Positions 17,332 to 26,756 of a stretch of DNA of 33,638 bases are shown here, in pieces; position 1 is the first letter of the stretch; the number at the start of each line of letters is the position of its first letter. The DNA is taken from assembly GCF_013911755.1 (NCBI RefSeq), contig NZ_JACESP010000014.1, forward strand, positions 1 to 33,638, read 5' to 3'. This DNA comes from Sphingosinicella sp. GTDB lineage: Bacteria > Pseudomonadota > Alphaproteobacteria > Sphingomonadales > Sphingomonadaceae. Both the position numbers and the translations under genes were made by a program. The notes under the pieces are model-generated. The model had not been told where the DNA came from. It saw only the letters and a program-made list of their open reading frames with translations, and ran no database searches.

Positions 17332-17416
17332 GCGGGCGTGGCGAAACTGGTAGACGCGCCAGATTTAGGTTCTGGTGTCGAAAGACGTGGGGGTTCGAGT
17401 CCCTTCGCCCGCACCA
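17332..17416 (+). tRNA. tRNA-Leu(TAG)
   Basis: An 85-nt tRNA with encoded CCA. The acceptor arm GCGGGCG pairs with CGCCCGC, the D-arm and T-arm (GGTTCGAGTCC) are normal, and the long variable arm is of leucine type. The anticodon stem CCAGA/TCTGG encloses TTTAGGT, with anticodon TAG at 17366-17368, reading CUA. It lies 47 bp before tig and could share a transcript with it. Confidence 0.96.
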
Positions 17417-17463
17417 GACTTTGGCCAAATACTTGGGTTCTTGAACGAAAGCCGACTGACGAA

Positions 17464-19050
17464 ATGCAGATTGCCGAGAAGACGAACGAAGGCCTGAAGC
17501 GCCAGTACGAAGTGACGATTCCCGCCAAGGATCTCGAATCGCGCATCGACGCCCAGATCACGCAGGTCTCCGGCCAGATCCGTATGCCCGGCTTCCGTCC
17601 CGGCAAGGTTCCGAAGAACCTCATCAAGAAGATGCACGGCGAGGCGATGCACGGCGACGCGCTGAACAACGCGGTGCAGGAAGGCGTGCAGAAGCTCGTC
17701 GCCGACAAGAAGCTGCGCCCGGCGATGCAGCCGTCCGTCGCGCTTGCCGACGACTACGCGCAGGGCAAGGACGTGGTGTTCACGGTCGAGCTTGAAGTGC
17801 TCCCGGAAATCACGTCGGTGAACATCGAAGGCATTGCGCTCGAAAAGCTTGTCGTCGAGCCGAGCGATGCCGAGGTCGAGGACGCGCTGAAGCGCTTCGC
17901 GGACCAGCAGAAGCGTTTTGAAGCCGCGCCGAAGACCTACAAGGCGGCCAAGGGCGACGTCGTCGTCATGGACTTCGTCGGCTCGGTCGAGGGCGAGGAG
18001 TTCGAAGGCGGCAAGGGCGAGGGGATGCAGATCGAGATCGGCTCCGGCCGCCTCATCCCCGGCTTCGAGGACCAGCTGATCGGGGTCAAGGCGAACGACA
18101 AGGTCAAGGTCGAAGTGAGCTTCCCGGAAGATTACAACGTCGCCTACCTCAAGGGTAAGCCCGCGGTGTTCGACGTGCTCGTCACCGAAGTGCGCCAGCC
18201 GCAGGAAGCCGCGATCGACGACACGCTCGCGACCAACCTCGGCCTTGAGAGCCTCGATAAGCTCAAGGAAATCCTGAAGGACCAAATTTCCGCCGAGCTG
18301 CAGGGCATGACCCGCACGCATCTGAAGCGCAAGCTGCTCGATCACCTCGCCGCGAACCATGATTTCGAGGTGCCGCCGACGATGGTCGAGGCCGAGTTCA
18401 GCCAGATCTGGGCGCAGCTGGAGCACGAGGCGAGCCACGAGGAAGACCCGGCCGCTGCCGTCGCCGAGCTTGAAAAGGACAGGGACGAATATCGCCGCAT
18501 CGCCGAGCGCCGCGTGCGTCTTGGCCTGCTCCTCTCCGAAATCGGTCAGAAGGAAGGCGTGAACGTCACGCAGGCCGAGATGAACCGTCTGATCGGCCAG
18601 GAAGCTGCGCGCTATCCGGGCCAGCAGCAGCAGGTGGTGAAATACTTCCAGGAAAACGCCATGGCCGCCGCGCAGCTCCGCGCGCCGCTCTATGAGGACA
18701 AGGTCGTCGACGTGCTCCTCGGCAAGGCCGAACTCACCGAGCGCAGCGTGAGCCGCGAGGACCTGCAACAGGCGATCGAGGACGACGACGAGACGCCGAC
18801 CGGCCACGTTCACGGTCCGGGCTGCGGCCACGACCATCACGACCACGAGCATGGGGAGGGCAAGCCTAAAAAGGCTGCCAAGAAGACGGCGAAGGCGGCT
18901 GACGCCGAGCCGAAGGAAGATGCGGTGAAGGCCGAAAAGAAGCCCGCCGCCAAGAAAACGGCCGCAAAGGCGGAAGCCACCGAAGCCTCTGCGGAACCTG
19001 AAAAAAAGCCAGCGAAAAAGGCCCCGGCCAAGAAAGCCGCGAAGGCCTGA
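17464..19050 (+). CDS. tig: Trigger factor (ribosome-associated chaperone) with extended C-terminal tail
   Basis: Binds the ribosome exit tunnel and assists folding of nascent proteins; also a peptidyl-prolyl isomerase. Residues 1-~140 are the ribosome-binding domain with the signature GFRPGKVP (43-50). About 150-240 is the FKBP-like domain (GDVVVMDFVGSVEGEEFEGG). About 250-435 is the chaperone domain. At 528 residues it is some 80-90 longer than typical trigger factors. The excess is a tail with eight histidines between 448 and 463 (GHDHHDHEHG), then a Lys/Ala/Pro-rich stretch to the end (469-528) resembling histone H1 or HU tails. The start at 17464 matches the family; the longer upstream frame runs through the tRNA and is not coding. 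Followed by clpP. Confidence 0.95.
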   Translation: MQIAEKTNEGLKRQYEVTIPAKDLESRIDAQITQVSGQIRMPGFRPGKVPKNLIKKMHGEAMHGDALNNAVQEGVQKLVADKKLRPAMQPSVALADDYAQGKDVVFTVELEVLPEITSVNIEGIALEKLVVEPSDAEVEDALKRFADQQKRFEAAPKTYKAAKGDVVVMDFVGSVEGEEFEGGKGEGMQIEIGSGRLIPGFEDQLIGVKANDKVKVEVSFPEDYNVAYLKGKPAVFDVLVTEVRQPQEAAIDDTLATNLGLESLDKLKEILKDQISAELQGMTRTHLKRKLLDHLAANHDFEVPPTMVEAEFSQIWAQLEHEASHEEDPAAAVAELEKDRDEYRRIAERRVRLGLLLSEIGQKEGVNVTQAEMNRLIGQEAARYPGQQQQVVKYFQENAMAAAQLRAPLYEDKVVDVLLGKAELTERSVSREDLQQAIEDDDETPTGHVHGPGCGHDHHDHEHGEGKPKKAAKKTAKAADAEPKEDAVKAEKKPAAKKTAAKAEATEASAEPEKKPAKKAPAKKAAKA

Positions 19051-19065
19051 ACCGAGCGAACTGAT

Positions 19066-19105
19066 GCCGGGGGGCGGCCGCGCCGACCCCCCGGGCTTCC
19101 TTCGC
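19066..19105 (+). terminator. Hairpin after tig, probable terminator
   Basis: CCGGGGGG at 19067-19074 pairs with CCCCCCGG at 19087-19094. It is followed by a pyrimidine-rich stretch (CTTCCTTC) rather than a clean T-run, so termination may be partial. Confidence 0.55.
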
Positions 19106-19120
19106 CTCAACTTCGCCCAC

Positions 19121-19150
19121 TTGACAGCGGGCACGCCTGTGCCGACCTAT
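19121..19150 (+). promoter_or_regulatory. Candidate clpP promoter
   Basis: A perfect TTGACA at 19121-19126 lies 38-68 bp before the clpP start, with a weaker ACCTAT at 19145-19150 after 18 bp. The sequence CTTGACA would also suit an RpoH -35, but no good CCCCATNT lies at the right spacing. Confidence 0.35.
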
Positions 19151-19188
19151 CCCGCTATCGGAACTGACAACGCCCGCGAAGGACACCC

Positions 19189-19830
19189 ATGATCGATCCC
19201 GTCAGCAGCCTCACGAACGCTCTCGTCCCCATCGTCATCGAGCAGTCGAACCGGGGCGAGCGGAGCTTCGATATCTATTCGCGGCTGCTTCGGGAGCGCA
19301 TCATCTTCGTGACCGGCCAGGTCGAGGACCACATGGCCTCGCTCATCACGGCGCAGCTCCTGTTCCTCGAATCGGAAAACCCGAAGAAGGACATCTTCAT
19401 GTACATCAACTCGCCGGGCGGGGTCGTCACGGCGGGCATGGCGATCCACGACACGATGAAATACATCCGTCCGCGCGTCGGCACGGTGTGCATCGGTCAG
19501 GCTGCCTCGATGGGGGCCTTCCTGCTTGCCGCCGGCGAGCCGGGCATGCGCATCGCGCTGACGAACGCGCGCATTATGGTCCACCAGCCTTCGGGCGGCG
19601 CGCAGGGGCAGGCGACCGATATCGAGATCCAGGCGCGCGAAATCCTGCGCATCCGCTCGCGCATGAACGAGTTGATGGCGAAATACACCAAGCAGCCGGT
19701 CGAAACGATCGAGTCTGCCGTGGAACGCGACAAATTCATGTCGGCGGACGAAGCCAAGACTTTCGGCCTCATCGACGAGGTCTTCGAAACACGCCCGTCG
19801 CCTGCCGACGAGGAAGCCAGGGCGGCGTGA
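19189..19830 (+). CDS. clpP: ATP-dependent Clp protease proteolytic subunit
   Basis: Serine peptidase forming the tetradecameric barrel that degrades substrates fed by ClpX or ClpA. The 213-residue product has the full triad: Ser107 in GQAASMGAF, His132 in MVHQPSGG and Asp181 in ERDKFMS. It also has the conserved YINSPGG (72-78). The short N-terminal segment fits the usual propeptide. Start at 19189 after a purine-rich GAAGGA ribosome site (19179-19184). It lies between tig and clpX, as in most proteobacteria. Confidence 0.96.
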   Translation: MIDPVSSLTNALVPIVIEQSNRGERSFDIYSRLLRERIIFVTGQVEDHMASLITAQLLFLESENPKKDIFMYINSPGGVVTAGMAIHDTMKYIRPRVGTVCIGQAASMGAFLLAAGEPGMRIALTNARIMVHQPSGGAQGQATDIEIQAREILRIRSRMNELMAKYTKQPVETIESAVERDKFMSADEAKTFGLIDEVFETRPSPADEEARAA

Positions 19831-19978
19831 ACAAGCTGCCCGCCCGTTCACGTTCCGTTGAACATGGCGGCGCTATATATTTCGGGAATGTGACCGTATT
19901 GCCCATTGAAGCGGCGTGTGTGCGCGCTAGGATGGCAAGCGGCAAAGAAACCGGCGCGGAGGCCGGAAGAGGCGTTTT

Positions 19979-21256
19979 ATGACCAAGCTCAGCGGCGGCG
20001 GCGACTCCAAGAATACGCTCTACTGCTCATTTTGCGGGAAGAGCCAGCACGAGGTCAGGAAGCTGATCGCGGGGCCGACGGTGTTCATCTGCGATGAATG
20101 CGTCGAACTCTGCAACGACATCATCCGTGAGGAAACCAAGGGCGCGCTCGCCAAGAAGAGCGACGGCAGCGTCCCGACGCCGCGCGAGATCTGCGATGTC
20201 CTCAACGATTACGTGATCGGGCAGTCGCAGGCCAAGCGCGTGCTCTCGGTCGCCGTGCACAACCACTACAAGCGGCTCAACAACGGCGCCAAGGGCTCCG
20301 AGATCGAGCTGGCGAAGTCGAACATCCTCCTCGTCGGACCCACGGGCTGCGGCAAGACGCTGCTCGCGCAGACGCTCGCCAAGACCTTCGACGTGCCGTT
20401 CACGATGGCCGACGCGACGACGCTCACCGAGGCGGGCTACGTCGGCGAGGACGTGGAGAACATCATTCTGAAGCTGCTGCAGGCGAGCGACTACAACGTC
20501 GAACGCGCGCAGCGGGGCATCGTCTACATCGACGAAATCGACAAGATCAGCCGCAAAGCCGACAACCCCTCGATCACGCGCGACGTTTCGGGCGAGGGCG
20601 TGCAGCAGGCGCTGCTGAAGATAATGGAAGGCACAACCGCGAGCGTTCCGCCGCAGGGCGGCCGCAAGCACCCGCAGCAGGAGTTCCTGCAGGTCGACAC
20701 GACGAACATTCTGTTCATCTGCGGCGGCGCCTTCGCGGGCCTCGAGCGGATCATCGCGGACCGCCTGCAGGGCAAATCGATCGGCTTCGGCGCCTATGTC
20801 GCCGCGCCGGACGAGCGCCGCACGGGTGAGGTTCTGAAGAACTGCGAGCCGGAAGACCTGCTGAAATTCGGTCTGATCCCCGAGTTCGTCGGCCGCCTGC
20901 CGGTGATCGCGACGCTGGAAGATCTCGACGAAAAGGCGCTGATCCAGATCCTGACCGAGCCGAAGAACGCGCTCGTCAAGCAGTACCAGAAGCTGTTCGA
21001 GATGGAGAACGTGAAGCTCTCGTTCACCGACGACGCGCTGATGGCGATCGCGAAACGCGCCATTGAGCGCAAGACCGGCGCGCGCGGCCTCCGCTCAATC
21101 ATGGAAGGCATCCTGCTCGATACCATGTTCGACCTGCCGAGCTTCGACGATGTCGACGAGGTCCGCATCGACAAGGACGTGGTCGGCGGGAACAAGGAGC
21201 CTGTTAAGGTCTTCGCGAAGAAGGCCAAGGAGAAGGTCTCGGGCGACGCCGCCTGA
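19979..21256 (+). CDS. clpX: ATP-dependent Clp protease ATP-binding subunit ClpX
   Basis: AAA+ unfoldase that recognises tagged proteins and feeds them to ClpP. The 425-residue product has the N-terminal zinc-binding domain (Cys16, Cys19, Cys38, Cys41), Walker A GPTGCGKT (120-127), the pore loop GYVG (153-156), Walker B IDEIDK and a C-terminal small domain ([13 protein letters not shown]). The ClpP-binding loop region IGF is seen in KSIGFGA. The ATG at 19979 has a GGAAGAGG ribosome site. The 148-bp gap after clpP contains a TATATT-like -10 element (19876-19881), so a separate promoter is possible. In many relatives lon follows directly; here a TonB receptor intervenes. Confidence 0.97.
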   Translation: MTKLSGGGDSKNTLYCSFCGKSQHEVRKLIAGPTVFICDECVELCNDIIREETKGALAKKSDGSVPTPREICDVLNDYVIGQSQAKRVLSVAVHNHYKRLNNGAKGSEIELAKSNILLVGPTGCGKTLLAQTLAKTFDVPFTMADATTLTEAGYVGEDVENIILKLLQASDYNVERAQRGIVYIDEIDKISRKADNPSITRDVSGEGVQQALLKIMEGTTASVPPQGGRKHPQQEFLQVDTTNILFICGGAFAGLERIIADRLQGKSIGFGAYVAAPDERRTGEVLKNCEPEDLLKFGLIPEFVGRLPVIATLEDLDEKALIQILTEPKNALVKQYQKLFEMENVKLSFTDDALMAIAKRAIERKTGARGLRSIMEGILLDTMFDLPSFDDVDEVRIDKDVVGGNKEPVKVFAKKAKEKVSGDAA

Positions 21257-21558
21257 ACCATTTCGACAGCCGTAAACATTGGCTTTCCGGTTCCGTTACA
21301 GCTCTATTTTCCTAGACGTTGTGGCTTTTACGTCACATCAACTAACCTATTGATTTTTATGTGATATCGCCCGGATCGCGGTCCCAACCCCACGAACTGC
21401 CCGTAATATCCCCTTCAAAGCCTCGGCGGGTTGCTGCAATGCACAATCCTGTCACCGGTCTGTAAAGCTAGATGGTCATCAAGCGCCCGCGCAACCGGCA
21501 ACCTCCGCTGTCGGTGCGGCCATCCAGTGCCAGTATTTCATTCAAGGGGATATTCCAG
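21257..21558. other. Non-coding 302-bp gap between clpX and the TonB receptor
   Basis: Contains no convincing gene. The part at 21310-21365 is AT-rich and has nested inverted repeats: TCACAT at 21333-21338 with ATGTGA at 21359-21364, and ATCAA at 21337-21341 with TTGAT at 21350-21354. This is the likely promoter and operator region of the receptor gene. TTGTGG (21319-21324) with TAACCT (21343-21348) is a weak promoter candidate. The receptor ribosome site is AAGGGG at 21544-21549. Confidence 0.5.
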
Positions 21559-24027
21559 ATGAGGTCCATGCTTCTCCGCAGTGTTGGGGTGGCGGCGTTC
21601 TTGCTGCCTGCAACCGCGTTCGCCCAGTCCACCGGCTCGATCGACTTCGAGGACGATGTGATCATCGTGACCGGATCGGTGTCGCGCGACGTGGGGGGCG
21701 TCATCATACCCGATACACCGAAGGCCAAGGGCGTGCTTACGCAGGACCTGATCGAGCGGCAGAACCCGGGCCAGACGATTCTCGACACGATCAACACGCT
21801 GCCGGGTGTCAACTTCCAGAACAACGACGCCTATGGTTCCTCGGGCGGTACACTCAACATCCGGGGCTTCAACAGCCAGCGCGTCAGCCTGACGCTGGAC
21901 GGCGTTCCGCTAAACGATTCGGGTGGCTACGACATCTATTCGAACCAGATGATCGACCCTGAGTTGATCGAGCAGGTCAACGTCAACCTCGGCACCACCG
22001 ACATGGACAGTCCGACGGCGTCGGCCACGGGCGGCACGGTGAACGTGCGCACGCGCGCACCGAATGAGGATTTCGGCATCCACGTTTCCGGTTCGGCGGG
22101 CGAGTTCGAGTTCTTCCGCGTATTCGCCGCCGTCGACACGGGCGCGTTCACGTCGTTTGGAACGCGCGCCTTCATCGCCGCGAGCCGCGCCACCAACGAC
22201 AATCCTTTCAACAACTACGGCAAGGTCGACAAGAAGCAGATCAACGGCCGCATCTACCAGCCGCTGGGGAGTGAGGGCGATTTCGTCTCGATCGCCGGCC
22301 ACTACAACGAGAACCGCAACAACTTCTTCGGCTCGCTGCCGTTGCGCTGGGACGAAGGCCGCACCGTCGGCAGCGGTTCGGGAAATCGGTTCCCGAGGAA
22401 CAATGACGAACGCGAATACGACATCAACTATCCGTGTCAGGTCAGCACGGTCGCAAGGCCCGGCGTCGCCGATCTGACGAATGGCTGCGGCACCGAGTTC
22501 GACCGCCGCTACAATCCCTCGAACACGGGCAACATCCGCGGTTCTTCGCGCTTCACGCTTTCGGAAGGGCTGGTGCTGACGGTCGATCCGAGCTTCCAGT
22601 ATGTGAAGGCCAATGGCGGCGGCACGAGCAACGGGCGTGAGCGTCTGAACAATGGCCTCGCCGGTTACATGGGCGGTCGCCCGTACTTCGGCATGGACAT
22701 GAATGGCGACGGCGACCTCCTCGATGAAGTCACCGTTCTGACGCCGAGCCAGACGCGCACGAACCGTATCGGGGTCATCTCGTCGCTGCGTTATGACATC
22801 AACGAGTTCCACACCGTACGCTTTGCCTACACCTATGACCGTGCCCGCCACCGGCAGACCGGTCAGGTCGGTTATCTTCAGGCGAACGGCGAGCCCGTCG
22901 ACGTCTTCCCGATCAACGACCCGATCGTCGATGTGAACGGCACGGCCCTCCAGAAGCGCGACCGCAAGTCGTATGCGATCCTGAACCAGTTCTCGGCCGA
23001 ATATCGCGGCGAATTCTTCGACGCGCTGACCGTGAACCTCGGGCTCCGCGCGCCGTTCTTCAAGCGCGAGTTGAACCAGTATTGCTTCACGACGTCGGCC
23101 AATGGCTTCGTTGACTGCTTCGGCAAGGACTCACCGGTCAACGACGCCTACGCGGCCGCCAATCCGACCGTGTCGCCGCCGCAGTCGCGCACTTACAAGT
23201 ACGACAAGCTGCTGCCGAACCTCGGCGCAATCTACGACTTCACGCCGAACATCAGCGCCTTCGCCAGCTATGCGAAAGGCTTGTCGGTGCCGAGTACCGA
23301 CCAGCTCTATAATTCGCTGTTCTTTGGCGCGGACGTGGAGGGCATCAAGCCGGTGCCGGAAACGACCGACAGCTTCGACCTTGGCTTGCGCTACAGGTCG
23401 GGCACAATCCAGGCGCAGATCGCCGGCTGGCTGACCAAATATAAAGATCGCGTGGCAGAGGCCTACGATCCAGAGCTCGACCGTTCGGTATTCCGGAATC
23501 TGGGCAAGGTCGACAAGCGGGGTATCGATGCCAGCGTCGCGTGGCAGGCAATGCCTGAACTGCAGCTCTATGTGTTCGGATCGCTGAACGACTCGGAGAT
23601 CAAGAGCGACCTGCAGACCGGGCCCGCCACCTTCGTCGCAACCAAGGGCAACCGCGAATCCGGTTCGGCGTCCTACAGCTACGGCGGTACGGTTCGCGGT
23701 ACGCTGGGTCCGGTCGATGTCGGCGTGACAGCCAAGCGCACAGGGCCGCGCTACCTGTTCGACACCAACCTGCCCCTCGTGCTGGGTGGTGTAGAAGTGT
23801 TCCCGGCGAAGGCACCCGCATACACGCTGGTCAACCTCGATGCCCGCCTCAACCTGGAATTCCTGGGTCTTAACGACAAGACCTTTTTCCAGTTGAACGT
23901 CTACAACCTGTTCGACGAGTTCTATGTCGGCGGTTTCGGCGGCGGTCTGCAGCAGAGCAGCAGCGCACCGTTCGTGCAGATCGGCGCCCCGCGCACGATC
24001 AGCGGCACGGTCACGGTCGCCTTCTGA
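21559..24027 (+). CDS. TonB-dependent outer-membrane receptor
   Basis: An 822-residue outer-membrane gated channel that imports scarce ligands such as siderophores, cobalamin or saccharides using TonB energy. It has a signal peptide (1-22, cleavage after AFA), a TonB-box-like DDVIIVTG (32-39), a plug domain (about 55-175, with NIRGFNSQRVSLTLDGVPLND) and a 22-strand barrel ending in a terminal Phe (VTVAF), the outer-membrane insertion signal. The ATG at 21559 was chosen because it starts the signal peptide and has AAGGGG upstream; the in-frame ATG at 21472 would add 29 unlikely residues. It has its own leader and terminator, so it forms a separate unit between clpX and lon. The substrate is unknown and no transport partner lies nearby. 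Confidence 0.93.
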   Translation: MRSMLLRSVGVAAFLLPATAFAQSTGSIDFEDDVIIVTGSVSRDVGGVIIPDTPKAKGVLTQDLIERQNPGQTILDTINTLPGVNFQNNDAYGSSGGTLNIRGFNSQRVSLTLDGVPLNDSGGYDIYSNQMIDPELIEQVNVNLGTTDMDSPTASATGGTVNVRTRAPNEDFGIHVSGSAGEFEFFRVFAAVDTGAFTSFGTRAFIAASRATNDNPFNNYGKVDKKQINGRIYQPLGSEGDFVSIAGHYNENRNNFFGSLPLRWDEGRTVGSGSGNRFPRNNDEREYDINYPCQVSTVARPGVADLTNGCGTEFDRRYNPSNTGNIRGSSRFTLSEGLVLTVDPSFQYVKANGGGTSNGRERLNNGLAGYMGGRPYFGMDMNGDGDLLDEVTVLTPSQTRTNRIGVISSLRYDINEFHTVRFAYTYDRARHRQTGQVGYLQANGEPVDVFPINDPIVDVNGTALQKRDRKSYAILNQFSAEYRGEFFDALTVNLGLRAPFFKRELNQYCFTTSANGFVDCFGKDSPVNDAYAAANPTVSPPQSRTYKYDKLLPNLGAIYDFTPNISAFASYAKGLSVPSTDQLYNSLFFGADVEGIKPVPETTDSFDLGLRYRSGTIQAQIAGWLTKYKDRVAEAYDPELDRSVFRNLGKVDKRGIDASVAWQAMPELQLYVFGSLNDSEIKSDLQTGPATFVATKGNRESGSASYSYGGTVRGTLGPVDVGVTAKRTGPRYLFDTNLPLVLGGVEVFPAKAPAYTLVNLDARLNLEFLGLNDKTFFQLNVYNLFDEFYVGGFGGGLQQSSSAPFVQIGAPRTISGTVTVAF

Positions 24028-24049
24028 TTTCAGCCGTGTAATCGACAGG

Positions 24050-24081
24050 AAAGGGCGGGCCCGGCGGGTCCGCTCTTTTCG
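24050..24081 (+). terminator. Rho-independent terminator after the TonB receptor
   Basis: Arms 24050-24061 and 24067-24078 form a 12-bp stem with two G-U pairs and a 5-nt loop, followed by TTTTCGTTT. It closes the receptor gene as its own transcription unit. Confidence 0.8.
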
Positions 24082-24133
24082 TTTGCGAAACGAGGAATTC
24101 ACTCCCTCTTCAGTGAAAGCATGTAGGGTCGCC

Positions 24134-24162
24134 ATTGTGCGGCGTGAAGACCGTGCCCATAT
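24134..24162 (+). promoter_or_regulatory. Candidate heat-shock (RpoH) promoter of lon
   Basis: GCCCATAT at 24155-24162 matches the RpoH -10 consensus CCCCATNT at 7 of 8 positions. ATTGTGC at 24134-24140 is a partial -35 match (TTG) with about 14 bp spacing. Lon is heat-shock controlled in many proteobacteria. The weak -35 keeps confidence low. Confidence 0.35.
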
Positions 24163-24224
24163 TGGGACACGAAGTGGTGTGGTCCGTCGTTGGTGCCGCG
24201 CCCGGCTTTGGAGTTGTTGAGAGA

Positions 24225-26618
24225 ATGACCGAGACCTATCCCGTCCTCCCGCTACGCGACATCGTGGTCTTCCCGCAGATGATCGTGCCGCTGTTCGTCG
24301 GGCGCGAAAAGTCCGTTGCGGCGCTTGAAGCGGTGATGACGGCGAACAAGAACGTCCTGCTGCTCTCGCAGCGCGATCCTGCCGAGGAAGACCCGGAAGG
24401 CAAGGATCTCTATGATGTGGGCACCGTCGCAACGGTGCTGCAGCTGCTGAAGCTGCCAGACGGCACTGTGAAGGTGCTCGTCGAGGGGCAGCACCGTGCC
24501 GAAGTGACGGCCGTGCGCGTCGAGGACGCCTATCTTGAGGCGGATGTCACCGCGGTCGAAGAAGAGGACGCCGACGAGGCCGACCTCGAAGCGCTCGTGC
24601 GCTCGGCGACCAAGCATTTCGAACAGTATGTGCGCCTCAACAAGAAGGTGGCGCCGGAAGTCGTCGTGCAGGTCGGCCAGATCGAGGACCCGTCGCGGCT
24701 CGCCGACACAATCGCGTCGAACCTAAGCCTGAAGATCGCCGACAAGCAGGCGCTGCTTGCCGAACGTTCGCCCAGCAAGCGGCTGGAGATGGTCTTCGGC
24801 TTCATGGAAGGCGAGATGGGCGTGCTGCAGGTCGAGAAAAAGATCCGCAACCGCGTCAAGCGCCAGATGGAGAAGACGCAGCGCGAATACTACCTCAATG
24901 AGCAGCTGAAGGCGATCCAGCGCGAACTCGGCGACGGTGACGACGAGGGCCGCAGCGAAGTCGACGAACTCGTCGAGAAGATCAAGAAAGCGAAGCTTTC
25001 CAAGGAAGCCCGCGACAAGGCGGAAGGCGAGCTGAAGAAGCTGAAGGCGATGTCGCCGATGTCGGCCGAGGCCACCGTCGTGCGTAACTACCTCGACACA
25101 CTGCTGGCGCTGCCGTGGGGCAAGAAGACCAAGGTTCGCAAGGACATCAAGGCCGCGGAGAAGATCCTGGATGAGGATCACTACGGCCTCGACAAGGTCA
25201 AGGAGCGTATCCTCGAATATCTCGCGGTGCAGAGCCGTGCCAACAAGCTGAAGGGGCCCATCCTCTGCCTCGTCGGTCCTCCCGGCGTCGGCAAGACCTC
25301 GCTCGGCCGTTCGATCGCCAAGGCGACGGGGCGCGAGTTCATTCGTCAGTCGCTGGGCGGCGTGCGCGACGAGGCCGAGATTCGCGGCCACCGGCGCACG
25401 TACATCGGTTCGATGCCCGGCAAGATCATCCAGAATCTGAAGAAGGCCGGAACGTCGAACCCGCTGTTCCTGCTCGACGAGATCGACAAGCTGGGCCAGG
25501 ATTTCCGGGGCGATCCGTCGTCGGCGCTGCTAGAGGTGCTTGATCCGGAACAGAACGCCAAGTTCAACGACCACTACCTCGAGGTCGACTACGACCTTTC
25601 GGACGTGATGTTCGTGACGACGGCGAACAGCCTCAACATGCCGCAGCCGTTGCTCGACCGCATGGAGATCATCCGTCTGTCGGGCTACACCGAGGATGAG
25701 AAGCTGGAGATCGCCAAGGCGCACCTGCTGCCGAAGCAGATCGAGTCGCATGGCCTGAAGGAGGGCGAGTTCGCCATCGAAGATGCCGCGCTGCGCGATC
25801 TTATCCGCTATTACACGCGGGAAGCGGGTGTTCGCACGCTGGAGCGCGAGCTCGCGCGGTTGGCGCGAAAGGCATTGCGCCAGATTCTGGAAGGCAAGGC
25901 CGAGAAGGTCACGGTTACGCCCGATAACCTTGGTGACTATGCGGGTGTCCGCAAGTTCCGCTTCGGCATCGGCGAGGAAGAGGACCAGGTGGGTGCGACC
26001 ACGGGCCTCGCGTGGACCGAGGTCGGGGGCGAGCTTCTGACGATCGAGGCGGTGACGGTGCCCGGCAAGGGCGCGATCCGCACGACCGGCAAGCTCGGCG
26101 ACGTGATGAAGGAATCGATCGAGGCGGCGAACTCGTTCATCAAGTCGCGCGCGCCGCAGTATGGTATCAAGCCAACGGTGTTCCAGGCGAAGGACATCCA
26201 CGTGCACGTGCCCGAAGGCGCGACGCCGAAGGATGGTCCGTCAGCCGGTGTCGCGATGGTCACTTCGATCATCTCGACGCTGACCGGGATTCCGGTCCGC
26301 AAGGAGGTGGCGATGACCGGCGAGGTGACGCTGCGCGGCCGCGTACTGCCGATCGGCGGTCTCAAGGAGAAGCTGCTCGCTGCGCTGCGCGGCGGCATCA
26401 CCACCGTGCTTATCCCGGCGGAGAACGAGAAGGACCTCGCGGACATTCCGGCGAACGTGAAGGAAGGGCTGACGATTCGTCCCGTGAGTCACGTCGATCA
26501 GGTGCTTTCCGTCGCGTTGGCACGCCCCGTCGAGCCGATCGAGTGGGTCGAACCGGTGCTTCCGGCGCCCGCCGTGGCGCCGGCTTCGGAGGCTGGAGAC
26601 CTTTCCGTCCGCCATTGA
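24225..26618 (+). CDS. lon: ATP-dependent protease Lon
   Basis: Hexameric AAA+ protease that degrades misfolded and regulatory proteins in the cytosol. The 797-residue product has the N-terminal substrate-binding domain ([18 protein letters not shown]), Walker A GPPGVGKT (351-358), Walker B LLDEIDK and the C-terminal peptidase domain. The catalytic Ser673 lies in [10 protein letters not shown] and Lys716 in GGLKEK; their 43-residue spacing equals that of E. coli Lon. The ATG at 24225 gives the standard N-terminus, whereas an in-frame start at 24135 would add an unsupported 30 residues. A strong terminator follows and then hupB, the usual lon-hupB order. Confidence 0.97.
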   Translation: MTETYPVLPLRDIVVFPQMIVPLFVGREKSVAALEAVMTANKNVLLLSQRDPAEEDPEGKDLYDVGTVATVLQLLKLPDGTVKVLVEGQHRAEVTAVRVEDAYLEADVTAVEEEDADEADLEALVRSATKHFEQYVRLNKKVAPEVVVQVGQIEDPSRLADTIASNLSLKIADKQALLAERSPSKRLEMVFGFMEGEMGVLQVEKKIRNRVKRQMEKTQREYYLNEQLKAIQRELGDGDDEGRSEVDELVEKIKKAKLSKEARDKAEGELKKLKAMSPMSAEATVVRNYLDTLLALPWGKKTKVRKDIKAAEKILDEDHYGLDKVKERILEYLAVQSRANKLKGPILCLVGPPGVGKTSLGRSIAKATGREFIRQSLGGVRDEAEIRGHRRTYIGSMPGKIIQNLKKAGTSNPLFLLDEIDKLGQDFRGDPSSALLEVLDPEQNAKFNDHYLEVDYDLSDVMFVTTANSLNMPQPLLDRMEIIRLSGYTEDEKLEIAKAHLLPKQIESHGLKEGEFAIEDAALRDLIRYYTREAGVRTLERELARLARKALRQILEGKAEKVTVTPDNLGDYAGVRKFRFGIGEEEDQVGATTGLAWTEVGGELLTIEAVTVPGKGAIRTTGKLGDVMKESIEAANSFIKSRAPQYGIKPTVFQAKDIHVHVPEGATPKDGPSAGVAMVTSIISTLTGIPVRKEVAMTGEVTLRGRVLPIGGLKEKLLAALRGGITTVLIPAENEKDLADIPANVKEGLTIRPVSHVDQVLSVALARPVEPIEWVEPVLPAPAVAPASEAGDLSVRH

Positions 26619-26682
26619 GACGAAAAAGCGATAAAAAGTTCGGGAAAGCCCCAAATTCTGCGGTTTTCCCTTTGACTCTCCT

Positions 26683-26716
26683 AAAGCCGGGCACTTACAT
26701 GGCGCCCGGCTTTTAT
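26683..26716 (+). terminator. Rho-independent terminator after lon
   Basis: AAAGCCGGGC (26683-26692) pairs perfectly with GCCCGGCTTT (26704-26713) around an 11-nt loop, followed by a T-run. A -35-like TTGACT (26672-26677) and a weak -10 TTACAT (26695-26700) at 17-bp spacing overlap the hairpin and could serve hupB. Confidence 0.85.
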
Positions 26717-26756
26717 TCGCCGATCCAACCACTCTTCCGTCTTGGGGGTACAGGGA

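Noticed and set aside
14985-17708. A 907-codon open frame on the minus strand opposite dxs, tlyA and tRNA-Leu
   Set aside because: It runs through a tRNA and opposite two well-recognised genes, has no family features and reflects the GC-rich third-position pattern of the real genes.
19835-19865. EcfG-type promoter (GGAAC on the minus strand) in the clpP-clpX gap
   Set aside because: The spacing to the next GTT is 19 bp rather than 16-17, and no minus-strand gene follows.
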